From Thiobacillus denitrificans DSM 12475 (GTDB taxonomy: Bacteria > Pseudomonadota > Gammaproteobacteria > Burkholderiales > Thiobacillaceae): DNA of 64,000 bases. The position numbers were made by a program, and so were the translations under genes. Position 1 is the stretch's first letter; each line of letters begins with the position of its first letter. Of the stretch, positions 33,725 to 42,110 are shown piece after piece. The notes beneath the pieces are model-generated. The model made no database searches. It worked only from the letters and a program-made list of their open reading frames with translations, and had not been told where the DNA came from. The DNA is taken from NCBI RefSeq assembly GCF_000376425.1, contig NZ_AQWL01000004.1, forward strand, positions 142,251 through 206,250, given 5' to 3'.

Positions 33725-35293
33725 CTACGTGCCAGCGAGCCTGTCCGGCGGCATACCCTGCCCCAGGCAGACCTGGTTGCGGCCCTGGCTCTTGGCGCGA
33801 TAGAGCCCCTGGTCGGCGCGCCGCAGCAGGTCGTCGATTTCTTCCGCCTCGTTTTCCAGACCTGCCACACCGGCACTGACCGTGACGTGGACCGGATAGT
33901 CCGGCACCGCGTTTTGCGCAATCAGCAGGCGCAGCCGCTCGGCCATCTGGAAGGCTTCGGAGATTCCCTGGCCGGGTAGCATGACAATGAACTCCTCGCC
34001 GCCCAGGCGGGCGAAGATGTCGCCGCTGCGCAGCGCGGCGTGGATGGTGTCGGCAAGCGTCACCAGCACCTTGTCGCCGGCTTCATGGCCGAAGCGATCG
34101 TTGATCGACTTGAAGAAATCGATATCCAGCATGATCACCGACAGCGGAAGCGCTTGCCGTTTGGCACGGCTGATCTCGATCCCGGCCTGTTCGAGGAAAT
34201 GACGCCGATTGCTGACGCCCGTCAACGGATCGATCGAAGCCAGCGCCTCCAGGCGCTGGTTGGCCTGCTGCAATTCTCGCGTGCGCGCCGCCACCCGCGC
34301 CTCGAGCTCGCGGTTGAGGCGGTCGAGCTCGTCATGCGTGGCATGCAATTCCATTTCGCGAATGCGCAGACGTTCATTGCGCTCGCGCAACTCCTGCAAC
34401 AGCGCAGCCAGCGCGAGGGACGAAAACGTCAGCACGGCCAGATATTCCTGCAGCAGCAGAACGGTGTCCGCCGGCGTGGCGACAAGCAGTGGACCCACGT
34501 CGTTGAGGGTGGCCGTAATAGCAATGGCCGAGATCAGCAGCCCGATGCTGGCCGTACCCCTCACCCCGAAGCGGATGGCCGCCCAAAGGGAGAGTGGAAA
34601 CAGCAGAAAAGGCCTTCTGGGAAAGTTGTCGGTGCCGGCCTGCGAAAAAATCCAGATCGCAAGCAGCAGCGTCAGCGCAAACAGCACCGTGGCTTCCAGG
34701 CGACGCTGTTCGGCCGGTTGCGCGGGGCCGCGCAGCCAGCCGAGCAGGAGCGGCGTAATCAGCAGAACACCCATGCCATCGCCCAGCCACCATATTGCCC
34801 AGAAAGCCCAGAACGAGGTAGTGGTCGCCTGGCCGCTCAGCGTATAGATCGATGCGCCCAGCACGGCGGCCAGCCCGCAGGCCACCCCCAGCGCATAGAC
34901 GCCGAACAGGACGACATGGCGCAGCCGGTCGAGCGCAAACGGGCGGGCGGCCCGCTGCAGCAGCCAGGCGGCCAGCAGGCATTCAAGCAGGTTGACGGCG
35001 GCGAAGCCGAGGGCCTGCGCAAGGGTGAAGGCCGGCAGGTCGGCGGCAATTTCCGCCACCACGGCCGCCAGCAGGACAGGCGGCCATTCGCGCCGGGATA
35101 CCAGCAACAGGGCCGCCAGCAGGATGCCGTTCGGCAGCCAGAAGATCGCGATGCCCTCGGACATCGTCGAGGCCGCCACGCCGAGCGCGGCACCCAGGTA
35201 ATAGCCCAGCCCGGTCGCAAGCGGAAACAGCAGGCGATGCTGCCACAGCCGCAACCGGTTCACTGCAGCGACATCCTGGCCGTTCGGCGCCAT
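33725..35293 (-). CDS. MASE1-sensor diguanylate cyclase
   Basis: Makes cyclic di-GMP from GTP under the control of a membrane sensor. The 522-residue product has an N-terminal MASE1 domain with about eight membrane helices (EGIAIFWLPNGILLAALL and FWAIWWLGDGMGVLLITP are typical), a coiled-coil linker (LHATHDELDRLNRELEARVA), and a GGDEF domain with active-site GGEEF. The inhibitory I-site RSGD is present five residues before it, so product inhibition is likely intact. It converges with the cco cluster and starts divergent from nothing nearby; hemN lies upstream on the same strand with a 152-base gap holding no visible feature. Confidence 0.93.
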   Translation of the reverse strand: MAPNGQDVAAVNRLRLWQHRLLFPLATGLGYYLGAALGVAASTMSEGIAIFWLPNGILLAALLLVSRREWPPVLLAAVVAEIAADLPAFTLAQALGFAAVNLLECLLAAWLLQRAARPFALDRLRHVVLFGVYALGVACGLAAVLGASIYTLSGQATTTSFWAFWAIWWLGDGMGVLLITPLLLGWLRGPAQPAEQRRLEATVLFALTLLLAIWIFSQAGTDNFPRRPFLLFPLSLWAAIRFGVRGTASIGLLISAIAITATLNDVGPLLVATPADTVLLLQEYLAVLTFSSLALAALLQELRERNERLRIREMELHATHDELDRLNRELEARVAARTRELQQANQRLEALASIDPLTGVSNRRHFLEQAGIEISRAKRQALPLSVIMLDIDFFKSINDRFGHEAGDKVLVTLADTIHAALRSGDIFARLGGEEFIVMLPGQGISEAFQMAERLRLLIAQNAVPDYPVHVTVSAGVAGLENEAEEIDDLLRRADQGLYRAKSQGRNQVCLGQGMPPDRLAGT

Positions 35294-35445
35294 GCGTTAC
35301 GGGCGCGGGGGCCGATTCTCCCAGCCAGCATCTTCCACTGTCCTCCGCTTGTTATGGGCCGACTATTGCGAAGTCACGGCTATTCTGTCAACAGCCTGCG
35401 CGCCTCATGCCGCCGGCTTTTACCCTGCAAGCCCCTGCCCGGGCT

Positions 35446-36816
35446 TCAGGCCGTGCGCGAATAGCGCGGCTTTTCGCCGGCGGCCTCCTTCAAATAGCGG
35501 TCGAAGCACATGCCGATGTTGCGCAGGAACAGGCGGCCGCTGGGGGTGACGCTGATCTTGTCGGGGGCGATCGTCACCAGCCCGTCGTCCGCCAGCGGGC
35601 GCAGGCCGGCCAGCGCGTCGGCGAAATAGTCGCTGAACCCAATATCCCACTCCTTGCCGAAGGCGGCGAAGTCGAGTTCCAGGTCGCACATCACGCGGGT
35701 GATGGCATCGCGCCGGATCTGGTCGTCACGGCTGAGCTTCAGGCCGCGTTCGACCGCAAACCCGGTCGCCGCGATGCGCTCCTCGTAGCGCTTGAGGTTC
35801 TTTTCGTTCTGCATGTACACGTCCGCCGTCTGGCTGATGCCGGACACGCCGAAGGCAAGGATGTCGCAGTCCTTGTGCGTGGTGTAGCCCTGGAAATTGC
35901 GCCACAGCGTCTTGTTCCGCTGCGCGCGCACCAGTTCGTCCTCGGGGCGGGCAAAGTGATCGAAGCCGATGTTGACGTAACCCGCCGCCCCCAGCGCCTC
36001 GTTCACCGCCTGATGCAGGCCCAGGCGCATCGCGGAATCCGGCAGATCGGCCTCCTGGATCAGGTTCTGATGCTTTTTCAGCCATGGCACGTGGGCATAG
36101 GAAAACACCGCAAGGCGGTCGGGCGCCCACGCCACCACCTGTTCCAGGGTGCGGGAAAAACTCGCCACGGTCTGCTTCGGCAGCCCCACGATCAGATCCA
36201 GGTTGATGCTGGAGAAGCCCAGTTCGCGCGACCAGTCGAGTACCTGCTGGATCAGGGCCGCAGACTGGATGCGATTGACCGCCTGCTGCACCGCCGGGTC
36301 CATGTCCTGCACGCCGAACGACAGCCGGTTGAAGCCGGATTCGCGCAGCGCCTCGAGATGCGCGCGGGTCAGTTCGCGCGGATCGACCTCGCAGCTGATT
36401 TCGGCATCCGGGGCGAGGGTGAAATGCCGGCGCATCATCGCCATCAGGCGGCGGATGTCGTCGGGATTGAGATAGGTGGGCGTGCCGCCGCCCCAGTGCA
36501 GCTGGCGCGCCACCCGCGCCGGATCGACCCGCTGCGCAGTGCGCGCCATTTCCTGATCGAGATAGGCCAGATAGGGCTGGGTTTTACTGTAGTCGCGCGT
36601 CGCCACCATATTGCAGCCGCAGTAGTAGCAGAGCGAATCGCAGAACGGGATATGGGCATACAGCGACAGGCCGCGATCCACCGCCGACGCCGTCAGCGCC
36701 GCGTCCCAGTCCGCCTCGCCAAAATCGGTGCGGAAATAGGGCGCGGTCGGATACGACGTGTAGCGCGGACCAGGCACGCTGTATTTCTGAAGCAGTTCCA
36801 GTGTCGTCGACGTCAT
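35446..36816 (-). CDS. hemN: Oxygen-independent coproporphyrinogen III oxidase (radical SAM)
   Basis: Anaerobic haem synthesis: oxidative decarboxylation of coproporphyrinogen III. The 456-residue product starts near the HemN signature KYSVPGPRYTSYPTAPYF, has the [4Fe-4S] radical-SAM motif CDSLCYYCGC, the WGGGTPTYL motif and FGVQDMDPAVQQAVNR. The start at 36816 has AAGGATG upstream; the frame extending to 36966 adds non-conserved basic residues. It fits the low-oxygen lifestyle implied by the cbb3 oxidase nearby. No clear FNR box was found in front of it. Confidence 0.96.
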   Translation of the reverse strand: MTSTTLELLQKYSVPGPRYTSYPTAPYFRTDFGEADWDAALTASAVDRGLSLYAHIPFCDSLCYYCGCNMVATRDYSKTQPYLAYLDQEMARTAQRVDPARVARQLHWGGGTPTYLNPDDIRRLMAMMRRHFTLAPDAEISCEVDPRELTRAHLEALRESGFNRLSFGVQDMDPAVQQAVNRIQSAALIQQVLDWSRELGFSSINLDLIVGLPKQTVASFSRTLEQVVAWAPDRLAVFSYAHVPWLKKHQNLIQEADLPDSAMRLGLHQAVNEALGAAGYVNIGFDHFARPEDELVRAQRNKTLWRNFQGYTTHKDCDILAFGVSGISQTADVYMQNEKNLKRYEERIAATGFAVERGLKLSRDDQIRRDAITRVMCDLELDFAAFGKEWDIGFSDYFADALAGLRPLADDGLVTIAPDKISVTPSGRLFLRNIGMCFDRYLKEAAGEKPRYSRTA

Positions 36817-36976
36817 CTTGGCATCCTTAATAGGGGACTTTTTTGTCTTTTTATCATAGGCAAACCCTGAAATCCAGCGCAGCGCCGGAGCCCGGCGCCT
36901 GTGCCGGCGCGGTCGGTGCCTACCCGGTTTTGCGGTAAAGTTCGGGGCTGGCGATCCGTTGGTCATAAGGTATCAC

Positions 36977-37804
36977 GTGCGCGTAAAACCCATGGCACCT
37001 CCAAGCCCCCTGCTGGACTTCATCCGTTTCCTGATGCTGGCGCTGCTGCTCGGCGCCGCCGCCGCGCAGGCGGATGAAGCCGCGGACCTTGCGCAAAAAG
37101 TCTACGACCGCCCCAACGGCCGCGATCTCACCACGCTGGGCCGCATGGTGCTCACCGAAAAAGGCCGCGCACCGCGCATCCGCGAACTCGTCACCTACCG
37201 TCTCGACAAGTCGGGCGGCGAAACCGCCAACCTGATCCGCTTTCTCGATCCCGAAGACATCGCGGGAACCGGCCTTCTCAGCATAGACAAGGCCGACGGC
37301 AGCACCGACCAGTGGCTGTACCTGCCGGCGCTCGACCGGGTACGGCGCATCTCCAGCGACCGCAAAGGCGGGCGCTTTGTCGGCTCCGACCTGTATTTCG
37401 AGGATCTGCAGGAGCGCAAGCCATCCAGTGACCGCCACCGGCTGCTCGGCAGACAGGCCGAAAACGGCCTCCTGTGCGACGTGCTCGAAAGCGTGCCGCT
37501 GGACACCGGCGATTCGGTATACCGGAAGCGCATCAGCTGGATCGATCCCGCCACCGCGATCCCGCAACGGGTGGATTATTTCGAAAAGGACGCCAGCACC
37601 CCCAGCAAGCGCTGGCTGCTGCGCAGCAAAAAACGCAACCAGGGCTACTGGACGATCACCGACAGCCGCATGATCGATCTGGCCAGTGGTCACGAAACCC
37701 GCCTGGTGGTCGACAGCGCGCTGTACGACCAGAAACTGCCCGCCAAACTCTTCACCTCGCAAGCCCTGGCCGACGAAAGCCTGGAATCGGAATATCGCCC
37801 ATGA
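36977..37804 (+). CDS. LolA-like outer-membrane lipoprotein-sorting protein
   Basis: Secreted 275-residue protein of the COG2834 LolA-like type (signal peptide ending near AAAAQADEA). It shows TANLIRFLDPEDIAGTGLL, WLYLPALDRVRRISS, GSDLYFEDL and KRNQGYWTITDSRMIDL, as in proteins coupled to MMPL transporters. GTG 36977 has ATAAGG six bases upstream and is chosen; ATG 36992 is an alternative. Its stop overlaps the next start (ATGA). It probably ferries a hydrophobic molecule, not confirmed lipoproteins, through the periplasm for the exporter encoded downstream. Confidence 0.85.
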   Translation: MRVKPMAPPSPLLDFIRFLMLALLLGAAAAQADEAADLAQKVYDRPNGRDLTTLGRMVLTEKGRAPRIRELVTYRLDKSGGETANLIRFLDPEDIAGTGLLSIDKADGSTDQWLYLPALDRVRRISSDRKGGRFVGSDLYFEDLQERKPSSDRHRLLGRQAENGLLCDVLESVPLDTGDSVYRKRISWIDPATAIPQRVDYFEKDASTPSKRWLLRSKKRNQGYWTITDSRMIDLASGHETRLVVDSALYDQKLPAKLFTSQALADESLESEYRP

Positions 37805-39237
37805 AAAAGCTGCTGCTGTCCCTGAGCCTGTCGCTCATCGCCCTGCCCGTTTGCGCCGCCGACGAGCTGCCGCCACCGCGCGCCGTCTCCGCCCAGGACA
37901 CGGCGGACGAGTTGCCGCCGCCGCGCGCCACCACGCGCAAACCGCGCCCGGTTGCCGCCGCGGCGGCAACGCCGCAGGCCGGAATGGCCGACGATCTGCC
38001 ACCGCCCACCGCGCGCAGCCGCAAGCCCGCCGCGCGCGGCTTCCAGCCCACGCTCAAGGCCGGCATCGACGACTTTCTGCTGGAAGCGGGCGGCCTGCCC
38101 GACGCCGCCGAGGCCGACCGCTATTCCACCCTGCGCACCAGCGCCTACGTGCTGTGGCAGCCCAGCCGCAACTGGGAATTCCGCGCCGGCGCCCGCCTCG
38201 ACGGCATGACGCAGGCCGGTGGCCGCGCCGATCACGACGAGATGCTGGCCGACTACGGCGATACCTATGTGCGCTACCGCAACGGCGATACCCGCCTGAC
38301 CTTCGGCGCGCAAACCATCATCTGGGGCCGTGCCGACGAAATCCCGCTGGCCGACCGCGTCAGCCGCGCCGACCTGACGCGCTTCGTGCTGGACGACCTG
38401 CCCGACCGCCGCCGCGCACAGCTGGCCGCGCGCTGGGAGCAGACTTTCGGCGAGTACAAGCTGGACGCGGTCTGGCTGCCGCTGTTCCGTGGTGCGCAAT
38501 TGCCGGACGCCGCCAGCATCTGGAGCCCGGTCAATCGCACCAGCCGCCAGATCATCGGCATCGATCCCGCGCTCACCTCCTGGGTGAATGCCGCGCGCAT
38601 CGACGAGGACGAACACGGCAGTGGCGGCGGCGCCCTGCGCCTGACCCGGACCGGCAGCGCGCTCGACTTCGGCATGACGCTGGCGCGCACCCGGCAGTCG
38701 CTGCCGTACTACCGGCTCGACCTGCCCACCGCCACGCTCACCGCGGTGCATCCGTTCAACACCTTCGTCGGCGCCGATGTCGAACTGGTGCGCGGCGGCC
38801 TCACCTGGCGCATGGAAGCCGGCTACACCGACAACGTGCCGGTGACCCTGGCCACCACCGCGCTCGACACGACGCATTCGCTCGACTGGATCGGCGCGCT
38901 GGAATTCTTCCCCGGCGGGGCGGACACCCGCGTCAACCTGCAACTGGTGGCGCACGCGCTGCAGACCGACCGCAGCATCCTCGAACTGAAGGAGTATTAC
39001 GGCGCCAACGGCGAAATCGAGACCCGCTTCGGCCAGGGCCGCTGGAAAGCCGGGATGCGCTTTGCCGCCGGCTTCAACGTGAACGACGTCTATCTCAGCC
39101 CCAAACTCGGCTATGTCGGCTGGGAGCCGCACGAGATCTACGTCGCCGCCCACTACTTCGACGGCGAAGCGCGCACCCTGGGCGGCTTCCACCAGGATCA
39201 TTCGCTGATCACGCTGGGGCTGCGCAGCAAATTCTGA
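37801..39237 (+). CDS. Outer-membrane beta-barrel protein of an MMPL export operon
   Basis: A 478-residue secreted protein. After the signal peptide (LPVCAADEL) comes a Pro/Ala-rich stretch with three repeats (DELPPPRA twice, then DDLPPPTA), followed by a long region of alternating strands (for example WEFRAGARLDGMTQAGG, TRLTFGAQTIIWGRADE, LSPKLGYVGWEPHEIYVA) and a C-terminal Phe, the usual barrel-assembly signal. The WGRADE-type motif is shared with DUF1302/DUF1329-associated barrels. It overlaps the LolA-like gene by four bases and precedes the MMPL gene by 29. Confidence 0.8.
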   Translation: MKKLLLSLSLSLIALPVCAADELPPPRAVSAQDTADELPPPRATTRKPRPVAAAAATPQAGMADDLPPPTARSRKPAARGFQPTLKAGIDDFLLEAGGLPDAAEADRYSTLRTSAYVLWQPSRNWEFRAGARLDGMTQAGGRADHDEMLADYGDTYVRYRNGDTRLTFGAQTIIWGRADEIPLADRVSRADLTRFVLDDLPDRRRAQLAARWEQTFGEYKLDAVWLPLFRGAQLPDAASIWSPVNRTSRQIIGIDPALTSWVNAARIDEDEHGSGGGALRLTRTGSALDFGMTLARTRQSLPYYRLDLPTATLTAVHPFNTFVGADVELVRGGLTWRMEAGYTDNVPVTLATTALDTTHSLDWIGALEFFPGGADTRVNLQLVAHALQTDRSILELKEYYGANGEIETRFGQGRWKAGMRFAAGFNVNDVYLSPKLGYVGWEPHEIYVAAHYFDGEARTLGGFHQDHSLITLGLRSKF

Positions 39238-39266
39238 TTGCCTGACGCCGCCATGCCGACGCTCCT

Positions 39267-41549
39267 ATGCTGAAACCCTGGCTCAACGGCAGCCGCATGC
39301 TGCCACCCTGGCTGGCGCTGGCGATCCTGCTCGGCATCCAGCTGGCGGCGCTGCCGTTTCTGCTGCAGCTGCATTTCAACAACGCGCCGGACATCTATTC
39401 GCCGCCGGATTCTTCCACCATCCAACTGCGCGAATCGCTGTTCAGGGAATTCCCCAACGACGAAGCCGTCATCGCGCTGTTCGAGGGCGATGCGCTCTAC
39501 ACCCCGGAATTTCTCGCCGCACTCGACCGCGCCGCGCAGAAAATGGCGGCGCACCCGGCGGTCGACCGGGTGCTGACGCTGACCACGGTGGAGCACATCG
39601 ACGCCACCGACGACGGCTTCGCCGTCTCGCTGCTGGTCGACCCCGACGACCTCGCCACCCGCACGCCCGCCGAATGGAAGGCCCGCGTGCTGGGCGACAG
39701 CTTCGCACCGGGGCTGCTCGCCTCGCGCGACGGCCGTGCGGTCGCCCTGGTGGTGCGCCCCAAGATCCTGAAGGAAAGCCTGGCCCGCCGCGATATCCAG
39801 ATCGCGCTCGACGCCGCCATCGCTGCCGAAAAACTCACGCCCTATCACACCGCCACCGCCGGCACAGTGGCGCAGACGGTCGAAGAGCTGCGCTCGCTGT
39901 GGCGCGACAGCGCCATCTTCATCCCGCTGACCTTCGTCATCGGCATGGCATTGCTATGGTGGGTGGTGGGGCGGGTGCGCCCGATGGTGGTGGGTGGTCT
40001 GGCCATGGGCACGGTCGTGTCGGCCAGCGTTGCCGGGCTGGTGCTGTCCGGCCAGCCCTATACCCCGATCACCGCGATGATTCCCACCCTGATGGCGGCC
40101 TACACCACGGCCACGCTGCTGCATTTGTATGCCGCGATCCAGCGCGCCCGCATCGCACTGCTGCCGCGTCCGAAACGCATCGCGCGCGCACTGAAGGAAA
40201 CCTTCGTCCCCGGCCTGTTCAACGTGCTGACCACCGGCGCGGGCATGCTGAGCCTGCTGTGGGTGGACATTCCTCCGGTGCAGGCCTTCGGCCTGGCGGG
40301 CGCGATCGGCACCCTCATCGTGTTTCTGGTGGTGTTCATCCTGGTACCGCCGATCATGCTGAAATGGGATACGCCGCGGTGGCCGCGCCACCGTTCCGGC
40401 TTGGCGCACGCACGCCGCATCGCGGCAGCCGTGGCCGTGTTCAGCCTGCGGCACGCAAAAGCCGTGCTGACGGCCACCGCGCTGCTGGTGCTGGCAGCCA
40501 TCCCGCTGGTGATGCAGGTCAAGGTCGAATCCAACATCATCGAGTTTTTCGCGCCCGACCACAGCATCAGCCGCAGCACCGCCAGAGTGGAGAGCACGCT
40601 TTCCGGCGTCACCGGGCTGGAAGTCGTCCTCACCGGCACGGCCCGCGACAGCCTGAAGAATCCGGCGACGCTGGCGCAGATCAAGGCGCTGCAAACCTGG
40701 CTCGAACAGCAGCCGGAAGTCGACCGCAGCTTCTCCCTGATCGACGTGCTGGAGGAAATGAACCGCGCCCTCAGCGGCGAGGATCTGGGAGCGGATGCGC
40801 TGCCGACCAGCCGCAAGCTGGTCGAACAGCTGCTGCTGATCTACGACGGCAAGGATTTATACGAGCTGGTCAACCGCGAGTTCCAGCGCGCCCGCATCCC
40901 GATGAGCCTCAACGTGCACGGCGCCAACGAAATCGGCGAGGTGATCGACAGGGTGCGCGCGCACGTCGCCGCGCAGCCGATTGCGGGCGTGGAAATCGAC
41001 CTCGCGGGGTATGGGCGGCTGTTCTCGGACCAGGAAGACCGCATCGTCGACGGCCAGGTCAAGAGCTTTGCCTCGGCCTTCCTGCAGATTCTGCTGCTAA
41101 TGGCGCTGCTGTTCCGCTCGTTCCGCGGCGCGCTGATCTGCCTGGTGCCCAACCTGGCGCCGCTGTTCTTCATTTTCGTGGTGATGGGGACGGCGGGAAT
41201 TTCGCTCGACGTCGCCACCGTCCTGATCGCCGGCGTCATCCTCGGCATCACGGTGGACGACACCATCCATCTGTATCACGGCTACCTGCACCGCATCCGC
41301 CGCGGCGTCAGCCCGGTGTTCGCCATCATCCGCAGCGTGGAGGCCTCGGGCCGCGCGGTGATCGCCATTTCGGTGGTGTTGATCTCGCAGTTCAGCCTGC
41401 TGGGGCTGTCCGACTTCCGCCCCACCGCTCACTTCGGCATGCTGTGCGCGGTCGGCCTGTTCGCCGGCCAGGTGTTCGAGTTGCTGCTGATGCCCGCGCT
41501 GCTCGGCCTGAAATTGCCGAAGCCACGCCCTGCCGTTACGGCACCGTGA
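39267..41549 (+). CDS. MMPL/RND-superfamily hydrophobe exporter
   Basis: Inner-membrane transporter, 760 residues, with two RND repeats of six helices (helix groups around residues 220-390 and 610-750) and two soluble domains. The N-terminal domain has the FREFPNDEAVIALFEGD stretch typical of MMPL/sterol-sensing exporters, and GVILGITVDDTIHLYHG carries the acidic proton-relay residues in the second half. With the LolA-like protein and the barrel it forms a transenvelope set for a lipid-like cargo. Its last 14 bases overlap the convergent gene at 41536-42108. Confidence 0.9.
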   Translation: MLKPWLNGSRMLPPWLALAILLGIQLAALPFLLQLHFNNAPDIYSPPDSSTIQLRESLFREFPNDEAVIALFEGDALYTPEFLAALDRAAQKMAAHPAVDRVLTLTTVEHIDATDDGFAVSLLVDPDDLATRTPAEWKARVLGDSFAPGLLASRDGRAVALVVRPKILKESLARRDIQIALDAAIAAEKLTPYHTATAGTVAQTVEELRSLWRDSAIFIPLTFVIGMALLWWVVGRVRPMVVGGLAMGTVVSASVAGLVLSGQPYTPITAMIPTLMAAYTTATLLHLYAAIQRARIALLPRPKRIARALKETFVPGLFNVLTTGAGMLSLLWVDIPPVQAFGLAGAIGTLIVFLVVFILVPPIMLKWDTPRWPRHRSGLAHARRIAAAVAVFSLRHAKAVLTATALLVLAAIPLVMQVKVESNIIEFFAPDHSISRSTARVESTLSGVTGLEVVLTGTARDSLKNPATLAQIKALQTWLEQQPEVDRSFSLIDVLEEMNRALSGEDLGADALPTSRKLVEQLLLIYDGKDLYELVNREFQRARIPMSLNVHGANEIGEVIDRVRAHVAAQPIAGVEIDLAGYGRLFSDQEDRIVDGQVKSFASAFLQILLLMALLFRSFRGALICLVPNLAPLFFIFVVMGTAGISLDVATVLIAGVILGITVDDTIHLYHGYLHRIRRGVSPVFAIIRSVEASGRAVIAISVVLISQFSLLGLSDFRPTAHFGMLCAVGLFAGQVFELLLMPALLGLKLPKPRPAVTAP

Positions 41550-42108
41550 GCTTGAGCGCGCCGAAGTCGTCGTTGAACAATCCCACTTCGTCGCCCGAGG
41601 CAAACTGCCAGCCTTCCATGTGTCCGAAGTCGGTGCTGGACCTGGGTTCCAGCTTGAGTTCGAAGCGCCGCGCCAGGGACAGGGTCGGGTTGCGCACGGC
41701 GAGGACCACGGTCAGATAGCGGTCGCTGGTGTTTTCGATCACCGCCACCAGCCCCTTGCCCAGCATCGACGAACGAAAACCGATCACCACCGGCAGCGCG
41801 GGCTTGGCCGCCACCGCCGTCTGGATGTCGGTTTCCTTATAGGCAAGCTGCGCCTTGAGCTGTTCGATTTCACGCAGGCTGTCGGTCAACTGGTTGCGCG
41901 TTTCGACCAGGTAGCGCTCAGCTTGCTGGCGGGTTTCGCTTTCCTTCGACAGCCGCCGCTTCACATCGCCCAGATCGACATTCAGCATGAAGGCATACAG
42001 GGCGAGGCCGCATACCAGCAAAACCAGCACGGCATTCAGGCCGATGGAAATGGCCAGCCCACGCCGCTTCGGTCGTGTCGGAGAGGATGCGGCCATATCC
42101 TTATCCAT
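41536..42108 (-). CDS. Single-span coiled-coil inner-membrane protein
   Basis: A 190-residue protein of unknown function: short basic cytoplasmic start (RPKRRG), one helix (LAISIGLNAVLVLLVCGLAL), coiled coil (KESETRQQAERYLVETRNQL and following), then a beta-rich domain (GFRSSMLGKGLVAVIENTS, VVLAVRNPTLSL, FELKLEPRSSTDFGHMEGW). A TTG two codons earlier at 42114 is rejected because it overlaps the ppc stop; ATG 42108 starts two bases after it. It is downstream of ppc on the same strand. No family is recognised with certainty. Confidence 0.75.
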   Translation of the reverse strand: MDKDMAASSPTRPKRRGLAISIGLNAVLVLLVCGLALYAFMLNVDLGDVKRRLSKESETRQQAERYLVETRNQLTDSLREIEQLKAQLAYKETDIQTAVAAKPALPVVIGFRSSMLGKGLVAVIENTSDRYLTVVLAVRNPTLSLARRFELKLEPRSSTDFGHMEGWQFASGDEVGLFNDDFGALKLTVP

Positions 42109-42110
42109 GC

